NCBI RefSeq assembly: GCF_018729255.1 | Contig: NZ_CP076062.1 | Coordinates: 62,001 to 126,000 of the forward strand | Direction of reading: 5' to 3' | Source of the DNA: Cupriavidus sp. EM10 | Lineage (GTDB): Bacteria; Pseudomonadota; Gammaproteobacteria; Burkholderiales; Burkholderiaceae | Length of the DNA: 64,000 bases | Shown here: piece after piece, positions 29,150 to 38,413 of the stretch | Numbering within the stretch: position 1 is the first letter of the stretch | Layout of the letters: every line of letters starts with the position of its first letter | The notes under the pieces: generated by a model | What the model was told of the DNA's origin: nothing | Seen by the model: the letters and a program-made list of their open reading frames with translations, nothing else | Databases searched by the model: none | Made by a program: the position numbers and the translations under genes

Positions 29150-29175
29150 CAAAAGAAAAGCCCGCGATGCGGGCT
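29150..29175 (-). terminator. terminator after ssb
   Basis: AGCCCGC (29159-29165) and GCGGGCT (29169-29175) form a tight hairpin, followed on the minus strand by TTTCTTTTGCC. Confidence 0.75.
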
Positions 29176-29205
29176 GAGAAGAGTCGGCGGGAGGAGGAGG
29201 GCGGC

Positions 29206-29630
29206 TTAGATGAACGTGCTATCTCCCTGGTTGCCATCGTCTGCATACCCCTGCTCTTGGGGGGCGGACCGTCATCGTGTCCGTCCGCGCCCCCTTGCCG
29301 GCCGCCCAGCATTTGCATTTGGTCCGCAATGATCTCGGTGCTGTACTTGTCCTGGCCAGACTGATCCTGCCACTTCCGCGTGCGGATGCGGCCTTCGATG
29401 TAGACCGACGAACCCTTCCGCAGGTACTGACCTGCAATTTCAGCCAGCTTCCCGAAAAAGGCGACACGGTGCCATTCGGTGGCTTCCTTGAACTCGCCAG
29501 ACTGCTTGTCCTTGTAGCGGTCGGTCGTCGCCAGCCGGATATTGGTCACGGCATCGCCGCTGGGCATGTAGCGGGTTTCCGGGTCCGCACCGAGGTTCCC
29601 GACCAGAATCACCTTGTTTACCGATGCCAT
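29206..29630 (-). CDS. ssb: single-stranded DNA-binding protein (one frameshift near C-terminus)
   Basis: The OB-fold starts [19 protein letters not shown], the SSB signature, followed by [16 protein letters not shown] and [20 protein letters not shown]. It coats single-stranded DNA during transfer and recombination. One base is missing in the run 29259-29264. Repair replaces a basic tail by a Gly/Gln/Asp-rich one ending DSTFI at 29206, about 142 residues. That tail lacks the usual DDDIPF tip of chromosomal SSB, so partner binding may differ. Confidence 0.9.
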
Positions 29631-29786
29631 CAAACGCTTCCTTTCAATACCCCAGTCGGAGGCTCAACGACGAATTGAGTGATGGTGCATTCCTGACTTC
29701 CCACCACCCGCTATGACCAGCAGCTCGCTCATGCGCTGCCACCGATGTCCGGCCTCTGGTGCCCCCGGCATTGCTGCCCGCCGCGG

Positions 29787-30692
29787 TCACTCTGCAACGT
29801 ACTCCGCTTCGCCTCCCAGGCTCTCTATCAGGTCCGGGAGAAAACGTGACAGCTCACCTGTCATGATGGCAAAAGAGGACTGGAACACGGCCTCAGCGTC
29901 CTCCCCATCGAGATTGACCTCTCCCATCACGGCGTCGAGGAACGCAATCCGCTTAACCTGGCACTTATCTGTGAGGATGAAGCTAACGCGGTCAGTCCAC
30001 GTCATCGCCAGCTTGGTGGGACGCTTTCCCTCGAGGATGTGCTGCCGGATCTCGTCTCGCTCCAATGAAAGGCGCGTGTACTTGACCGTTGGCTTCTCTG
30101 CGTCTGTGCCCTTCAGCTCGCACTCGCGATCGACCGTGAAGTTGTACGGTGCTTCGTTCGAGGTTAGCCAGTCGGACATCGCCTGGGCCGGCGAGAGATT
30201 CGTTTGGGCCAGCGCGATCGGGATCGTTTCAGCCGTTCGAATCAGATCGCTAACCACGTCGTCGGCCTTGGACGGAGTCGAGGTATCCATCGCGACCCAT
30301 CCATCGGCGGCATTGATCCACACCTGAATCGTCGCCTGCTTTGGGAAAGCCCGTGGCAATAGCTCCGTGAGGGCCTGCTCTTTAATCTCCTTGAGCACCT
30401 TGCGGCCCGGCTTATAGCCGTTTCGCTCCTCATACTCACGTGCCCGTTGCTCGACCAACTTCCGGATGGCCTCCCCGGGCACCGATTTCGTCTCAATGCG
30501 GAGGGCAACCAACCACTGCTTCCCATGGGCATGAACAAGCGGGCCATTGTCCCGCGGGCTGACCCAACCAGATGACTTCATATCCTGGCTGCCGCATGGA
30601 TGAAATGGCCGCTTCTTCAGCAAGGCTTCGAGGCCGTCTGATGTCATGGGCCAATCCTTGGTCAGGCGGTAAAGGTGCAGGTTTGAGAACAA
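29787..30692 (-). CDS. rdgC: recombination-associated protein RdgC
   Basis: 301 residues from TTG 30692 with GGAGAG upstream. A ring-shaped DNA-binding protein that limits RecA. Family features: MFSNLHLYRLTKDW, then FHPCGSQDMKSSGWVSP, KEIKEQALTELLPRAFPKQ and the C-terminal DLIESLGGEAEYVAE. Frame intact, normal length. Plasmid/ICE copies of RdgC usually accompany SSB and annealing proteins, as here. Confidence 0.88.
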   Translation of the reverse strand: MFSNLHLYRLTKDWPMTSDGLEALLKKRPFHPCGSQDMKSSGWVSPRDNGPLVHAHGKQWLVALRIETKSVPGEAIRKLVEQRAREYEERNGYKPGRKVLKEIKEQALTELLPRAFPKQATIQVWINAADGWVAMDTSTPSKADDVVSDLIRTAETIPIALAQTNLSPAQAMSDWLTSNEAPYNFTVDRECELKGTDAEKPTVKYTRLSLERDEIRQHILEGKRPTKLAMTWTDRVSFILTDKCQVKRIAFLDAVMGEVNLDGEDAEAVFQSSFAIMTGELSRFLPDLIESLGGEAEYVAE

Positions 30693-30775
30693 GGACTCTC
30701 CTCTGAATGGTGACTCTGCAGCTGTGTTGATGCGGCCCGCCGGCGGGGAACAGCCGGTGCCGGCGAGACGTCAGC

Positions 30776-31102
30776 TCAGATGGGCGATTGGCCAGGCGGC
30801 GAGCCGGGAAGGGCCAGGATGGCGGGGGGCAAGCGCCCGAGCTCGGCCGCGGTCAATTGGTCCACGGACAGACCGAGGCGCAGTGCCGCGGCAGCGGCAG
30901 ACTCCTTGTGCGCAAACCGCATTTGGCGGTGCGACCTACCGATCGCAATCCAGCGGCATTGCTCGTCTGTTATCGTGCCTACTCCGTCACATTGCGGGCA
31001 GGGAGCCGTTCTTGTCAGACGGAGCCTTCCTGTAGAGTCCGTAACGAAACCACTCACCCGTTTCTTGCCCTCACACGAGGGACAGGAATGATGTATGTCC
31101 AT
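30776..31102 (-). CDS. small zinc-finger protein (108 aa)
   Basis: ATG 31102. The N-terminus has two CxxC pairs, CPSC at about residue 7 and CPQCDGVG at about 36, separated by a beta hairpin (VSGFVTDSTGRLRLTRTAP). This forms a rubredoxin/DnaJ-like knuckle. The C-terminus is helical (ESAAAAALRLGLSVDQLTAA). It may be a DNA-binding regulator. The family is not firmly recognised. It lies upstream of rdgC on the same strand. Confidence 0.6.
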   Translation of the reverse strand: MDIHHSCPSCEGKKRVSGFVTDSTGRLRLTRTAPCPQCDGVGTITDEQCRWIAIGRSHRQMRFAHKESAAAAALRLGLSVDQLTAAELGRLPPAILALPGSPPGQSPI

Positions 31103-31147
31103 AGGCTCGGTCCCTGGTCAATTTGGCGCTCGGCGTTCGTAATTGCA

Positions 31148-31182
31148 TTGTCACGCCATATCACGTATGCATACCGTCATTG
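31148..31182. promoter_or_regulatory. repeated intergenic element (ATACC...TGTATCGC type)
   Basis: CACGTATGCATACC followed by GTCATTGTATCGC (about 31162-31188) matches the stretch directly before the genes at 55669 and 61730 at about 20 of 27 positions. Here the only nearby downstream gene is on the minus strand (zinc-finger gene from 31102). The element may be a dyad-type operator or promoter used on either strand. Confidence 0.35.
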
Positions 31183-31237
31183 TATCGCAATGACTCAAGG
31201 CACAGACGTGCAATGTTGTCTGATAGCCTCAGTGTCC

Positions 31238-31285
31238 ATAAAAAGGCAAGGCCCTCGACATCTCACTGTCGAGGGGCCTTGCCCA
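31238..31285 (-). terminator. strong intrinsic terminator for the 31403-31609 gene
   Basis: GGCAAGGCCC(T)CGAC pairs with GTCGAGGGGCCTTGCC. The minus strand continues TTTTTATGG. It is the longest hairpin in the window, with about 16 paired bases. Confidence 0.8.
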
Positions 31286-31402
31286 CTTCACGGTTCGAGA
31301 GCGTCCTCTCGATGTCGCACCGTTGGCGTTTCAGTTCAACCTGTTACCCCGTCCGGAACGCACCTGACACCGGGGTATGAAACGCTTAGCCTGATAAAGC
31401 CG

Positions 31403-31609
31403 TCAGATCACCCTCGAGAGGGTAGCGTAGGCCTGATCATTCATGACGTTCACCATGTCGACGGCAGCGCATTCGTCCACCGCAAGTACTCGGACTGTCT
31501 CAACCAGATCGAGTCCGCGATCGACGACGACGTGATGCGGCACCTCCTCTAGCTCCAAGGAGCCTCTCTCTCGCGTGGCAACCGCCTGTACCGCGCATCG
31601 ATAGTCCAT
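31403..31609 (-). CDS. small hypothetical protein (68 aa)
   Basis: Start at ATG 31609 (MDYRCAVQAVATRERGSLEL) because GGAGGTC lies six bases upstream. It is mixed beta/alpha, with VDECAAVDMVNVMNDQAYAT near the end. No family recognised. A strong terminator about 120 bases on supports expression. Confidence 0.45.
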   Translation of the reverse strand: MDYRCAVQAVATRERGSLELEEVPHHVVVDRGLDLVETVRVLAVDECAAVDMVNVMNDQAYATLSRVI

Positions 31610-31800
31610 ATTCTCGACCTCCATTAGCAGTTTCTTGACCAAACCCCACAAAGAGGGCTTCTGTACCACGTAACCATAAGTCTATCGGCCATCACCGGAC
31701 AAGGGAAACTACCCCGGGGTAGCGACGACCCAAACGGCCCCACTTATGGACCTGCGTGATTCATCTCCTGGCATCAAGGAATTTCATCAGGAGCATCCAG

Positions 31801-32850
31801 ATGGCTAACAGCAATCCAAAGGACTGGAAAGTCGATTTCTCCAAGGTGCGCAAAGCTTTCCCTCTCGATTGGGTCTTCGAGCGCATGCTTGGTGCAATCC
31901 CCAAGCCCATGAGCGGCACGATCCGTTACTCGATCTGCCCGAATCCGGAATGCGGTGCGTCTTCCGAGGGTTCGGTGAAGGTGAGTGTGAAGGACGACAC
32001 TTGGAAGTGCTTCGCGTGCAACAAGCACGGTGACGTGATTGAAGCTGCTTCTCTGTACTTGGGTAAGTCTCCCGTCGAGACTGCGCTGGAGCTCAGCGGT
32101 GCTGACACGGACGCTATCCGTTCGTACACGCCCCCAAAGCCGAAGCCAGCGATCGAGAGGGATGACTCGGCTCTTGAAGAAGTCTTCTCCAAGCTTGTTG
32201 CTGCGCTGCCCGAACCGTCTCGCGATGGTATCGAGTACCTTGCCGGTCGAGGAATCTCGCCGGAGATCACTCGAACCGCCTGTCGAAAGGGCATCCTTCT
32301 GACGCTTCCGTCAAACCCAAAGGAAGCAAAGGAGTTTCTACTTCACCACATTGGGCAGGACCTCATGACGAGAGCCGGCTTGTGGAAGGAAGGATCAAAA
32401 GCGCCTGCAGCAGCTTTCCGTCCTCTGGTTCTGGTGTCGAACAACCGGAGGGCTGCGGAGTTTCGCTACTTGCGTGCGACGCGATCCGACGAGGTCAAAT
32501 CGCTACGCTACGGAACGATTGCTCCGTGGGGATGGCTTGGTGAATCGAAGCAACGCATTTTGATCACCGAGGGCTGCATCGACTTGCTGTCTGCTGTCGC
32601 ACTGGGCACGAAGCGAAGCATAATGGGACTGCCAGGTTGCGAAAACTGGCGCCCAGAATGGTTCGAAACGTTCCGCGGAGCAGACGTTTTGGCTGCATTT
32701 GACGATGATGATGCAGGGCGAACCGCGTTGGAGAAAATTCGACCTGTCCTGGAGGCTGCAGTTGGCGGACCGATCGGTACGTACACGCTGCCACCTGGCG
32801 CGAAGGATCTCAACGAGGAGCTCAAGCTCAAACTCGGTCTAAAAATGTAG
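31801..32850 (+). CDS. primase-like protein with CHC2-type zinc finger and TOPRIM domain
   Basis: 349 residues. An N-terminal zinc ribbon CPNPECGASS...KCFACNKHGD (about residues 47-80) is of the DnaG type. The C-terminal TOPRIM carries the invariant Glu in ILITEGCIDLLSAVAL (about 257) and the acidic cluster AAFDDDDAGRTALEKI (about 300). It would synthesise primers for second-strand synthesis after conjugative entry. No helicase domain is fused. The start at ATG 31801 gives MANSNPKDWKVDF; an upstream in-frame start at 31756 lacks support. A terminator follows. Confidence 0.82.
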   Translation: MANSNPKDWKVDFSKVRKAFPLDWVFERMLGAIPKPMSGTIRYSICPNPECGASSEGSVKVSVKDDTWKCFACNKHGDVIEAASLYLGKSPVETALELSGADTDAIRSYTPPKPKPAIERDDSALEEVFSKLVAALPEPSRDGIEYLAGRGISPEITRTACRKGILLTLPSNPKEAKEFLLHHIGQDLMTRAGLWKEGSKAPAAAFRPLVLVSNNRRAAEFRYLRATRSDEVKSLRYGTIAPWGWLGESKQRILITEGCIDLLSAVALGTKRSIMGLPGCENWRPEWFETFRGADVLAAFDDDDAGRTALEKIRPVLEAAVGGPIGTYTLPPGAKDLNEELKLKLGLKM

Positions 32851-32857
32851 TCACCCA

Positions 32858-32890
32858 AGCCCGGCTTCCCCGCCGGGCTTTTTCTTTTTG
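32858..32890 (+). terminator. intrinsic terminator after the primase-like gene
   Basis: AGCCCGGC (32858-32865) pairs with GCCGGGCT (32872-32879), followed by TTTTTCTTTTT. Confidence 0.9.
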
Positions 32891-33000
32891 TACCCCACCT
32901 GTAGCGGGATCGCTACGCCAGTCTTCCACATACGCGTTAAAATAGCGTCCAGCTTTACCAACGGGCGTGAAGGCTTGACGGCCATCAAGAGCGCCCAGCA

Positions 33001-33563
33001 ATGGAGTGCATTCCCTTGGACAGACGGCGATTTCTTACCTGCACTGCCGGCGCGTTGATCGCCACGTGCACCGACCCATTATTTGCACGGACAGACCCGC
33101 ATTTCTGGGAGCGCCCAAGGCGCCTTTGGATCAAGACGGAGGTTCGTAAGGGAGTCATCGAGGAGATCAGCGAGACATACTGGGCCAACGACCGCGTGGT
33201 GTGGCCAGGCTACCTCGCTATCTGCCGCCTGATGCGCGATGTACGTGCCGATGCCGCAGTTCAGATGAGTACCACCCTGCTGGATATTCTCTATGGAATG
33301 CAAGGCTGGACGGAAATGAACGGACGTCGGAAGGTAATCGCATTGACCTCGGGCTACCGCACTAAACCAACCAATGAAGCCGTCGGCGGGAAGGGTGACT
33401 CCAGGCACATGAAGGGGCCGCTGCGGATATCTTTATCCCCGGCGTCTCCGTTGCTGACATGGGCAAGCTCGCTCAGCACTTGCGGGGGGGCGGAGTTGGC
33501 TTCTACCCGTCAAAAGGCGTCGTCCACGTCGATGACGGCGATCTGCGCTCGTGGCGCTCATGA
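33001..33563 (+). CDS. DUF882/YcbK-type peptidase-like exported protein (one frameshift)
   Basis: The N-terminus has twin-arginine-like DRRRFLTCTAGALIATC. The body shows the M15/DUF882 zinc-site pattern: SGYRTKPTNEAVGG, then SRHMKGAAADIF after adding G to the run 33414-33417, and GGGVGFYPSKGVVHVDDGD near the end. His in SRH and HVD, plus the Asp, are the likely metal ligands. It probably trims cell-wall peptidoglycan, useful for assembling a transfer channel. About 187 residues, normal for the family. Confidence 0.78.
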
Positions 33564-33731
33564 TCCGCGCATAACACGCATAACTACTCTTGAAGTATCG
33601 TTTCGATTCATTTAGTATTACACCCATTGCTTGGCCTGACGGCCTAGTGAGACGTGCAGTAGCAGTTTGGGGATCGTGACTATTCCCTCCAATGGCCTCT
33701 CTACCTGACCCCTGAGTAGGCTTTTCTCCCG

Positions 33732-33764
33732 ACCAGCTCCCCTCCCGAGAGCTGGTTTTTTTTT
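33732..33764 (+). terminator. intrinsic terminator
   Basis: ACCAGCTC (33732-33739) pairs with GAGCTGGT (33749-33756), followed by a run of eight T. It ends the peptidase-like gene unit. Confidence 0.88.
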
Positions 33765-33774
33765 GATGTCCCGG

Positions 33775-33812
33775 CGCAAAAAAGAACAACGGCCGCCAAG
33801 GGCGGCCGGCTT
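33775..33812 (-). terminator. terminator of the traD unit (minus strand)
   Basis: GGCCGCC-AAG-GGCGGCC at 33791-33807, followed on the minus strand by GTTGTTCTTTTTT. It lies just after the stop of the gene downstream of traD. Confidence 0.8.
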
Positions 33813-33832
33813 ATGTTGAGTCTAGCCCGGAG

Positions 33833-34725
33833 CTAGTACAGCTTCGACCAGGAGATCTGATTGGCCAGCGGCCGGTACGGCGTAGCCGATAGATCGATCG
33901 CCCTCAACGTAGGATTCCGGCCAGTGAGATACCAGTTGTCGTTCTGTTGCGACATCAAATACCTTTCGGCCATCTGCTGCAGCGCCCGGCGATATCGGTC
34001 CACGTTCTCGCCACCGGACGCCTCTTCCAGAAGAGCGGCCGACCGGATTCCCGGCTGCAACCACGCAGCCCGCGCCAACATGTAGCCTTCGTCTCCTGCG
34101 ACAATGTAGATCTCCCCTCGACGGCATCAGGCACTGGATCGATCATGAAGGGGAACTCCACGGGCAGGACCAGCCAGCGACGCCAGAACTCATAGTGAAT
34201 TCGCAGTCGAAGGACATCCTTGCGCGTCCCCAGCGTTTCGCAGCACCGCTCAAAGTTCACTTCGCCCAACGTGCGCCCGAACAGCCACTGTGCCGCCTTC
34301 ACCAGTTGATCTGGCTTGGTCCGTTTGTCGAACAACGCCTCAACGTTCGCCTTGACGATCCGGTAGCAGAGACGTTCCACGCCCTCCTCGAAGTCCTCCT
34401 CTGTCAGGTTTCTCAGGTAATCTTCTTTCCGCCGTTTTTGGGTCGTTCCAGCGTTGGGAATATTACTGAGTGCGGCGAGAGCAAGTTCTTCGCTAAAAGG
34501 ACGTGCGAGTCCAGTAGCTTCTTCATCCCCCACAGGAGCCATTTCGCCGTCGCCGTCAGAATCGCTAAGATCGAAGGCGTCAAGATCTTTGAAAAGATTG
34601 GAACAATCAAAGCTCTCAAGCCAGCGATGCACATCGCGAGGGTCAGACAGATCCCCGCGATCACCAGAAACACCATCCAATCCGACGTGATCATAGCCAT
34701 GCTCCCAGTTTAGGTTTTCACTCAT
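33833..34725 (-). CDS. conserved hypothetical protein encoded downstream of traD (one frameshift)
   Basis: About 297 residues from ATG 34725 (MSENLNWEHGYDHVG). The N-terminal 80 residues are acidic. The middle is helical (LTEEDFEEGVERLCYRIVKA, FGRTLGEVNFERCCETLG). Adding one base at C run 34114-34117 gives EGEIYIVAGDEGYMLARAAW and a C-terminus ending ANQISWSKLY. It follows traD by 61 bases on the same strand, so a role in mobilisation or coupling is likely. I do not recognise it as a known MobI or TraJ. Confidence 0.6.
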
Positions 34726-34786
34726 ATCTTGCTCCGTACGTTGTGTTCCAGCCTTCCCGCCCAGTCGTGAGCGAGCGGGAGGCCTG

Positions 34787-36589
34787 CTACTCAATCCCTG
34801 CCCTTAATTCGTGCGCGGGGCTACTCGTTCGCCAGTTCCTGACCGAAATCTCTCTTCCGCCCACCGCTGGGGACGCTGCTCCCCCGAGATACTTGTCGGC
34901 ATTCTTGAAGAAGTCGGCACCTTCAACCTGGGGTCGTCGGAAGTGGTTGATGCGGAGTGGGCCGATCTCCCGCTGCAGTTTCTTGTCAATCGTGATCATG
35001 GGCACGCGAAGGTTAAAGACCGTATCTCCGCCGTACGTGACAATGCACTCACCCTTGCCAAGCGCCTTGAGATCGTCAGGAGAAACCTTGTATTCCTCCT
35101 GTTCCCGCTGGCCCTCCGAGAATCCCGAACCTGCGCCAGCGCCACCCTCCGGAGTCATATTCAGCAACGGCGAGTTCGTACTCTGGTTCTGTGTCGCACT
35201 CAACGACTTGGCAATACCCGTTTGGTAGCCAATGAGCTCCGCACACTCTTCCGCCGTCGCCTGTGTCCCCACTTTGAACATGATCTTCGTCCAGGTGTTG
35301 CCGATCACCATCTCCTTGAACTCATCGGATACAGACTCAAGGTTGGCCATTGTTTGTACCGCGGGCCAGAGTGCGATGCGTGCGCTGCGTGACTGCTCGA
35401 ATGGGCGGGCCAGGGATTGCACAGCGTAGCTACCTGCTTCATCCATGAAGACGAAGAAGGGAGGATTCGGGCGTTGGCTCTCAGGAAGTGCCTGCACCCA
35501 AGATATGGCGGTACGAAGATCACCGAGGAACATCTTCCCGAAGTTCGATGCCGCCTCGTTCTTTCCCATGGTCGGCAGTGCAACGTAGATGATCTTGTTG
35601 CTTTTGATCGCCTCGAAAAGATCGATCTCCGGTGTGTAGGTGTTCATGACCTTGCCGAAGCTACCGGTCCCGAACATATACATGCGGCCTCCAACTCCGC
35701 CGAAGGTCTCTCGCATCCGCTTGATGTCGACCATGTTCTCCAGCCCGGAGCCAGGTTTTCCACCACCCTTGTACTGTTCAAGGAATAGCGACAGGTTCTT
35801 CGTAGCGTCGTGATGGGGGCGCGTCTTTTTCAGCCGCGTCTCGAGCTCCTCCATCGCTCTGTGATTCATGAGCAGGATCGTGAAGTCGATGAAGTTGTAG
35901 GCTAGCCCGGCCGCCTGCATCGCGGCCACCAGGGTTGTAATGCCTTGGTTTGCGCTCTGCTTATAGTGGTCCGCCCCGGGATTCGAGTCGGTTGCCGGAA
36001 TTAGCGAGAGGACGCGCGCAGATACTTCGTCTGGCTCCCCGCGCAGAATAGGGCTGTACGTGTGGCTCTTGTCCGGATCACCGGGGTTGAGGATGAGCAA
36101 GTCCTGTTCGCGACCGCACGCGCAGCAGTACTGGTAGACCGTCTCCATGTCCTCTGCAGTCAACTTGCCGTCCATGAAAATCAGGCCGCCGCCCCGCTGG
36201 ATCTGCTGAAACATCAGCAATCTGCCCATCACGGTCTTCCCCACGCCGGACTGGCCGCCGATGAAACCATGCCGCATCAAGTCGTCATCTGGCAGATACA
36301 CTGGCTTACCGGTATCTGTCGTGAAGCCCAGCAACAGACCATCCGGCTTGGTCAACGCCGCGGCTGACTGAATGCTGATCTTCGATTCGAGGATGTTCTG
36401 TTGGCGCCAGAAGTCGAATAGCCTTGTGCCAAGGTATGTTGCGCCGGCGGCGCCAAGTGCCATTGGGACAGCCGCCGGTATGTTGGCAAAGTAGGGTGAT
36501 GTCATCAAAGCGCCGGCGCCCATGGAACTGAGTGCGAGCGTGTCGCGTGTTCCGCCAAGCTTTGTCCGATAAATCTGATCAATGCTCAT
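34787..36589 (-). CDS. traD: type IV coupling protein TraD
   Basis: 600 residues from ATG 36589 (MSIDQIYRTKLGGTRD), with GGAGG nine bases before. It is a VirD4/TraD ATPase that brings the relaxosome to the secretion channel. Two membrane segments lie near residues 25-58. Walker A GGQSGVGKTVMG is at 111-122; Walker B FFVFMDEAGSYAV is at about 380; the arginine-finger area is FEQSRSARIALWPAVQT. The frame is intact. The length is close to SXT TraD. The relaxase that normally neighbours it is not in the window. Confidence 0.93.
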   Translation of the reverse strand: MSIDQIYRTKLGGTRDTLALSSMGAGALMTSPYFANIPAAVPMALGAAGATYLGTRLFDFWRQQNILESKISIQSAAALTKPDGLLLGFTTDTGKPVYLPDDDLMRHGFIGGQSGVGKTVMGRLLMFQQIQRGGGLIFMDGKLTAEDMETVYQYCCACGREQDLLILNPGDPDKSHTYSPILRGEPDEVSARVLSLIPATDSNPGADHYKQSANQGITTLVAAMQAAGLAYNFIDFTILLMNHRAMEELETRLKKTRPHHDATKNLSLFLEQYKGGGKPGSGLENMVDIKRMRETFGGVGGRMYMFGTGSFGKVMNTYTPEIDLFEAIKSNKIIYVALPTMGKNEAASNFGKMFLGDLRTAISWVQALPESQRPNPPFFVFMDEAGSYAVQSLARPFEQSRSARIALWPAVQTMANLESVSDEFKEMVIGNTWTKIMFKVGTQATAEECAELIGYQTGIAKSLSATQNQSTNSPLLNMTPEGGAGAGSGFSEGQREQEEYKVSPDDLKALGKGECIVTYGGDTVFNLRVPMITIDKKLQREIGPLRINHFRRPQVEGADFFKNADKYLGGAASPAVGGREISVRNWRTSSPAHELRAGIE

Positions 36590-36652
36590 GAGAGCTGCCT
36601 CCATTTCCAGCGCACCTGCATCCTTTCCTGGTACCGGTGCGCATGCGTCGAG

Positions 36653-36687
36653 CAAAAAAGCCCCGGTGCGCGAGAAGCGACCGGGGC
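36653..36687 (-). terminator. terminator after the annealing-protein gene
   Basis: GCCCCGGT (36660-36667) pairs with ACCGGGGC (36680-36687). The minus strand continues TTTTTTGC. Confidence 0.85.
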
Positions 36688-36693
36688 AGTGGG

Positions 36694-37563
36694 TTAAAGA
36701 AAAATCTCGTCCTTGGGAGACTGCTGGGTGAGTTGAAGGCGCGGGTGGCTCAACAGAAGGGCGCTTTCGACTTTGGTGAGCCCTGCGTCCTGCTCAACCG
36801 TCTGTCGTGCGATCGCAACGTCGGCGATCTTTTGGTTCTGGTCGTCAAGCCTGGTCTTGTACATGGTGTAGCGATCGGACTTGGCAGAATCAGCTTGCTG
36901 ACTCTGCGCACCTGCACGCTGCCTTGGCGGTGCTGCATCGACGCCACTCGCTCCGGGAGGAGGGTGTCGGTGAGCCCAGGCCCGCGATCCGGACTACCAA
37001 ACTTGGCGTGTAGGCCTTCCAAGTACTTCACGTCACTGAAGAGGTTCATATGTACGTCAGCGCCGAATCCAAGCAACGACATACATTTGCTCATCCCATC
37101 CGTGAAGCTCTTCTTTGGCGCCTCTTCGTCAGTGAAGACGCCGTGGCTCGTACGCCCGACAAACGTCGTCTGGCCGAACTGTTCGATCTCACCGCGTCGA
37201 ATCTCACCTCTCCACTCCATCTCGTACCAGAAGCGAACGCGCAATTTATGGATCAGCTCGCGCCCCAAGAGTTGCCGTTCTCGTCCCAGCCCAACGGAGA
37301 CCCCTCCAGAATCTCTTCCGAAACAATGGTGCACCCCAACCTAGTCCCATTGGACCGAACAGCTTGGTGGCTTTCTGGACGAGGTAGGTTGGAGTAACTG
37401 CAGTACCTGAGAACCCGCCGTGGCTGAACTCCTTCGTGAACGTTGGATCTGTATGAAACACCTTGTCCCAGACATGAGCACAGCCTTCACCCAAGGGTCC
37501 TTGCATCCACCCCGGAACCGGTAAGTTGGTCCCCTTGCTGTTGTTGCTGCCGTTTTCACTCAT
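36694..37563 (-). CDS. Rad52-like single-strand annealing protein (three frameshifts)
   Basis: About 290 residues after repair of three single-base losses. Two lie in G runs read on the minus strand near 37340 and 37265, the third near 36982. It starts MSENGSNNSKGTNLPVPGW. The core reads KATKLFGPMGLGWGCTIVSE, RVRFWYEMEWRGEIRRGEIE, and GQTTFVGRTSHGVFTDEEAP. Then comes KKSFTDGMSKCMSLLGFGAD with VHMNLFSDVKYLEGL, the typical SSAP ending (TDALxKALSxLGFxADV...DDxxYV). It would pair complementary strands with SSB and RdgC. Assignment to Rad52, ERF or a related SSAP class is tentative. Confidence 0.6.
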
Positions 37564-37740
37564 TCATCGACCCTCCTATGACTGATGCGGGAATGCCTTG
37601 CGAAGAGGTATGCGGCACAACGTCGGATAAGGCCTACAGGCCGGGTTGCGGACAGACTTGTCTCGGCTTACGCTTGCGAATACTTAACACGTCGTTATAA
37701 TTCTATTGTGCTCGCGAAACGTTTGCAATCGTTGCACTCT

Positions 37741-37763
37741 TTATCGGTACGCGTTATTCTTCG
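37741..37763 (+). promoter_or_regulatory. putative tra regulatory element (site 2)
   Basis: TTATCGGTACGCGTTATTCT lies 24 bases before the ompA-like start. It matches the elements at 38719 (TTATCGGTACGTGTTATGTA) and 45251 (GTATCCGTACGTGTTATGCT) over about 15 bases. No conventional -35/-10 pair is better placed. Confidence 0.5.
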
Positions 37764-37786
37764 CCATCACATCATCCTGTATCGCA

Positions 37787-38413
37787 ATGACCCGACTTCT
37801 CAAACCGGCAGTCGCCCTTGTGTTCGCGAGCCTCGCGTGGCAGGCGTGGGCGCTGGACGCGCATCAGATCGTCGTTCCCCAAAGCGACGGCATCGCAATT
37901 GAGCCCGCCCATCGCGCTCACGTTTTGTCCGACCAGCAGCGGAACTTCCAACTGAAGCGCGATGGCGCTTTCTGGATGGTCATGGAACCCGCACGCTCGC
38001 GCGCACTGATACCGGAGGAGGAAGCTCGCCTGGCGGCAGAGGAAGCCAGCTTGAACGCCGCGCCCAAGGATTCGACGCCCGTAGCGGCTGCGACTCTCCA
38101 TTTCTCGTTCAACCGGGCAAAGCCTGTGTCTTGGAGCCCGCTGGCCAAAGTGCTGAATCAGGCCCAGACTTCATCGGCGCGCATCACCGTGGTCGGCCAC
38201 GCCGACGAGGTGGGAACCGCTCAGTACAACAAGCGACTCTCCGAGGTCCGCGCAAACGAGGTTCGTCGCTACCTGACGGCAAAGGGCGTCGATCCCGCTC
38301 GGATCAGTGTTGAAGGGCGGGGCAAACTCGAGCCGGTTGCCCCTGGTGATGGCGTACGGAACCGGCGGGCGGTCATTGACGTCCTGGCATTTCCGCAGGG
38401 GGCAGGCCAGTGA
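37787..38413 (+). CDS. OmpA-family peptidoglycan-binding protein
   Basis: 208 residues with a signal peptide (PAVALVFASLAWQAWA). The C-terminal OmpA/MotB domain has HFSFNRAKPV, ITVVGHADEVGTAQYNKRLS, EVRANEVRRYL and RNRRAVIDVLAF. It would tether the transfer apparatus to the cell wall. The stop overlaps the traL GTG by four bases (GTGA), so the two genes are coupled. ATG 37787 is preceded by TGTATCGCA with no clear Shine-Dalgarno. Confidence 0.85.
   Translation: MTRLLKPAVALVFASLAWQAWALDAHQIVVPQSDGIAIEPAHRAHVLSDQQRNFQLKRDGAFWMVMEPARSRALIPEEEARLAAEEASLNAAPKDSTPVAAATLHFSFNRAKPVSWSPLAKVLNQAQTSSARITVVGHADEVGTAQYNKRLSEVRANEVRRYLTAKGVDPARISVEGRGKLEPVAPGDGVRNRRAVIDVLAFPQGAGQ

Noticed and set aside
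30788..31552. Plus-strand ORF of 254 codons across 30788-31552
   Set aside because: It crosses a strong terminator hairpin and is antisense to the zinc-finger gene and the 31403-31609 gene; no protein features.
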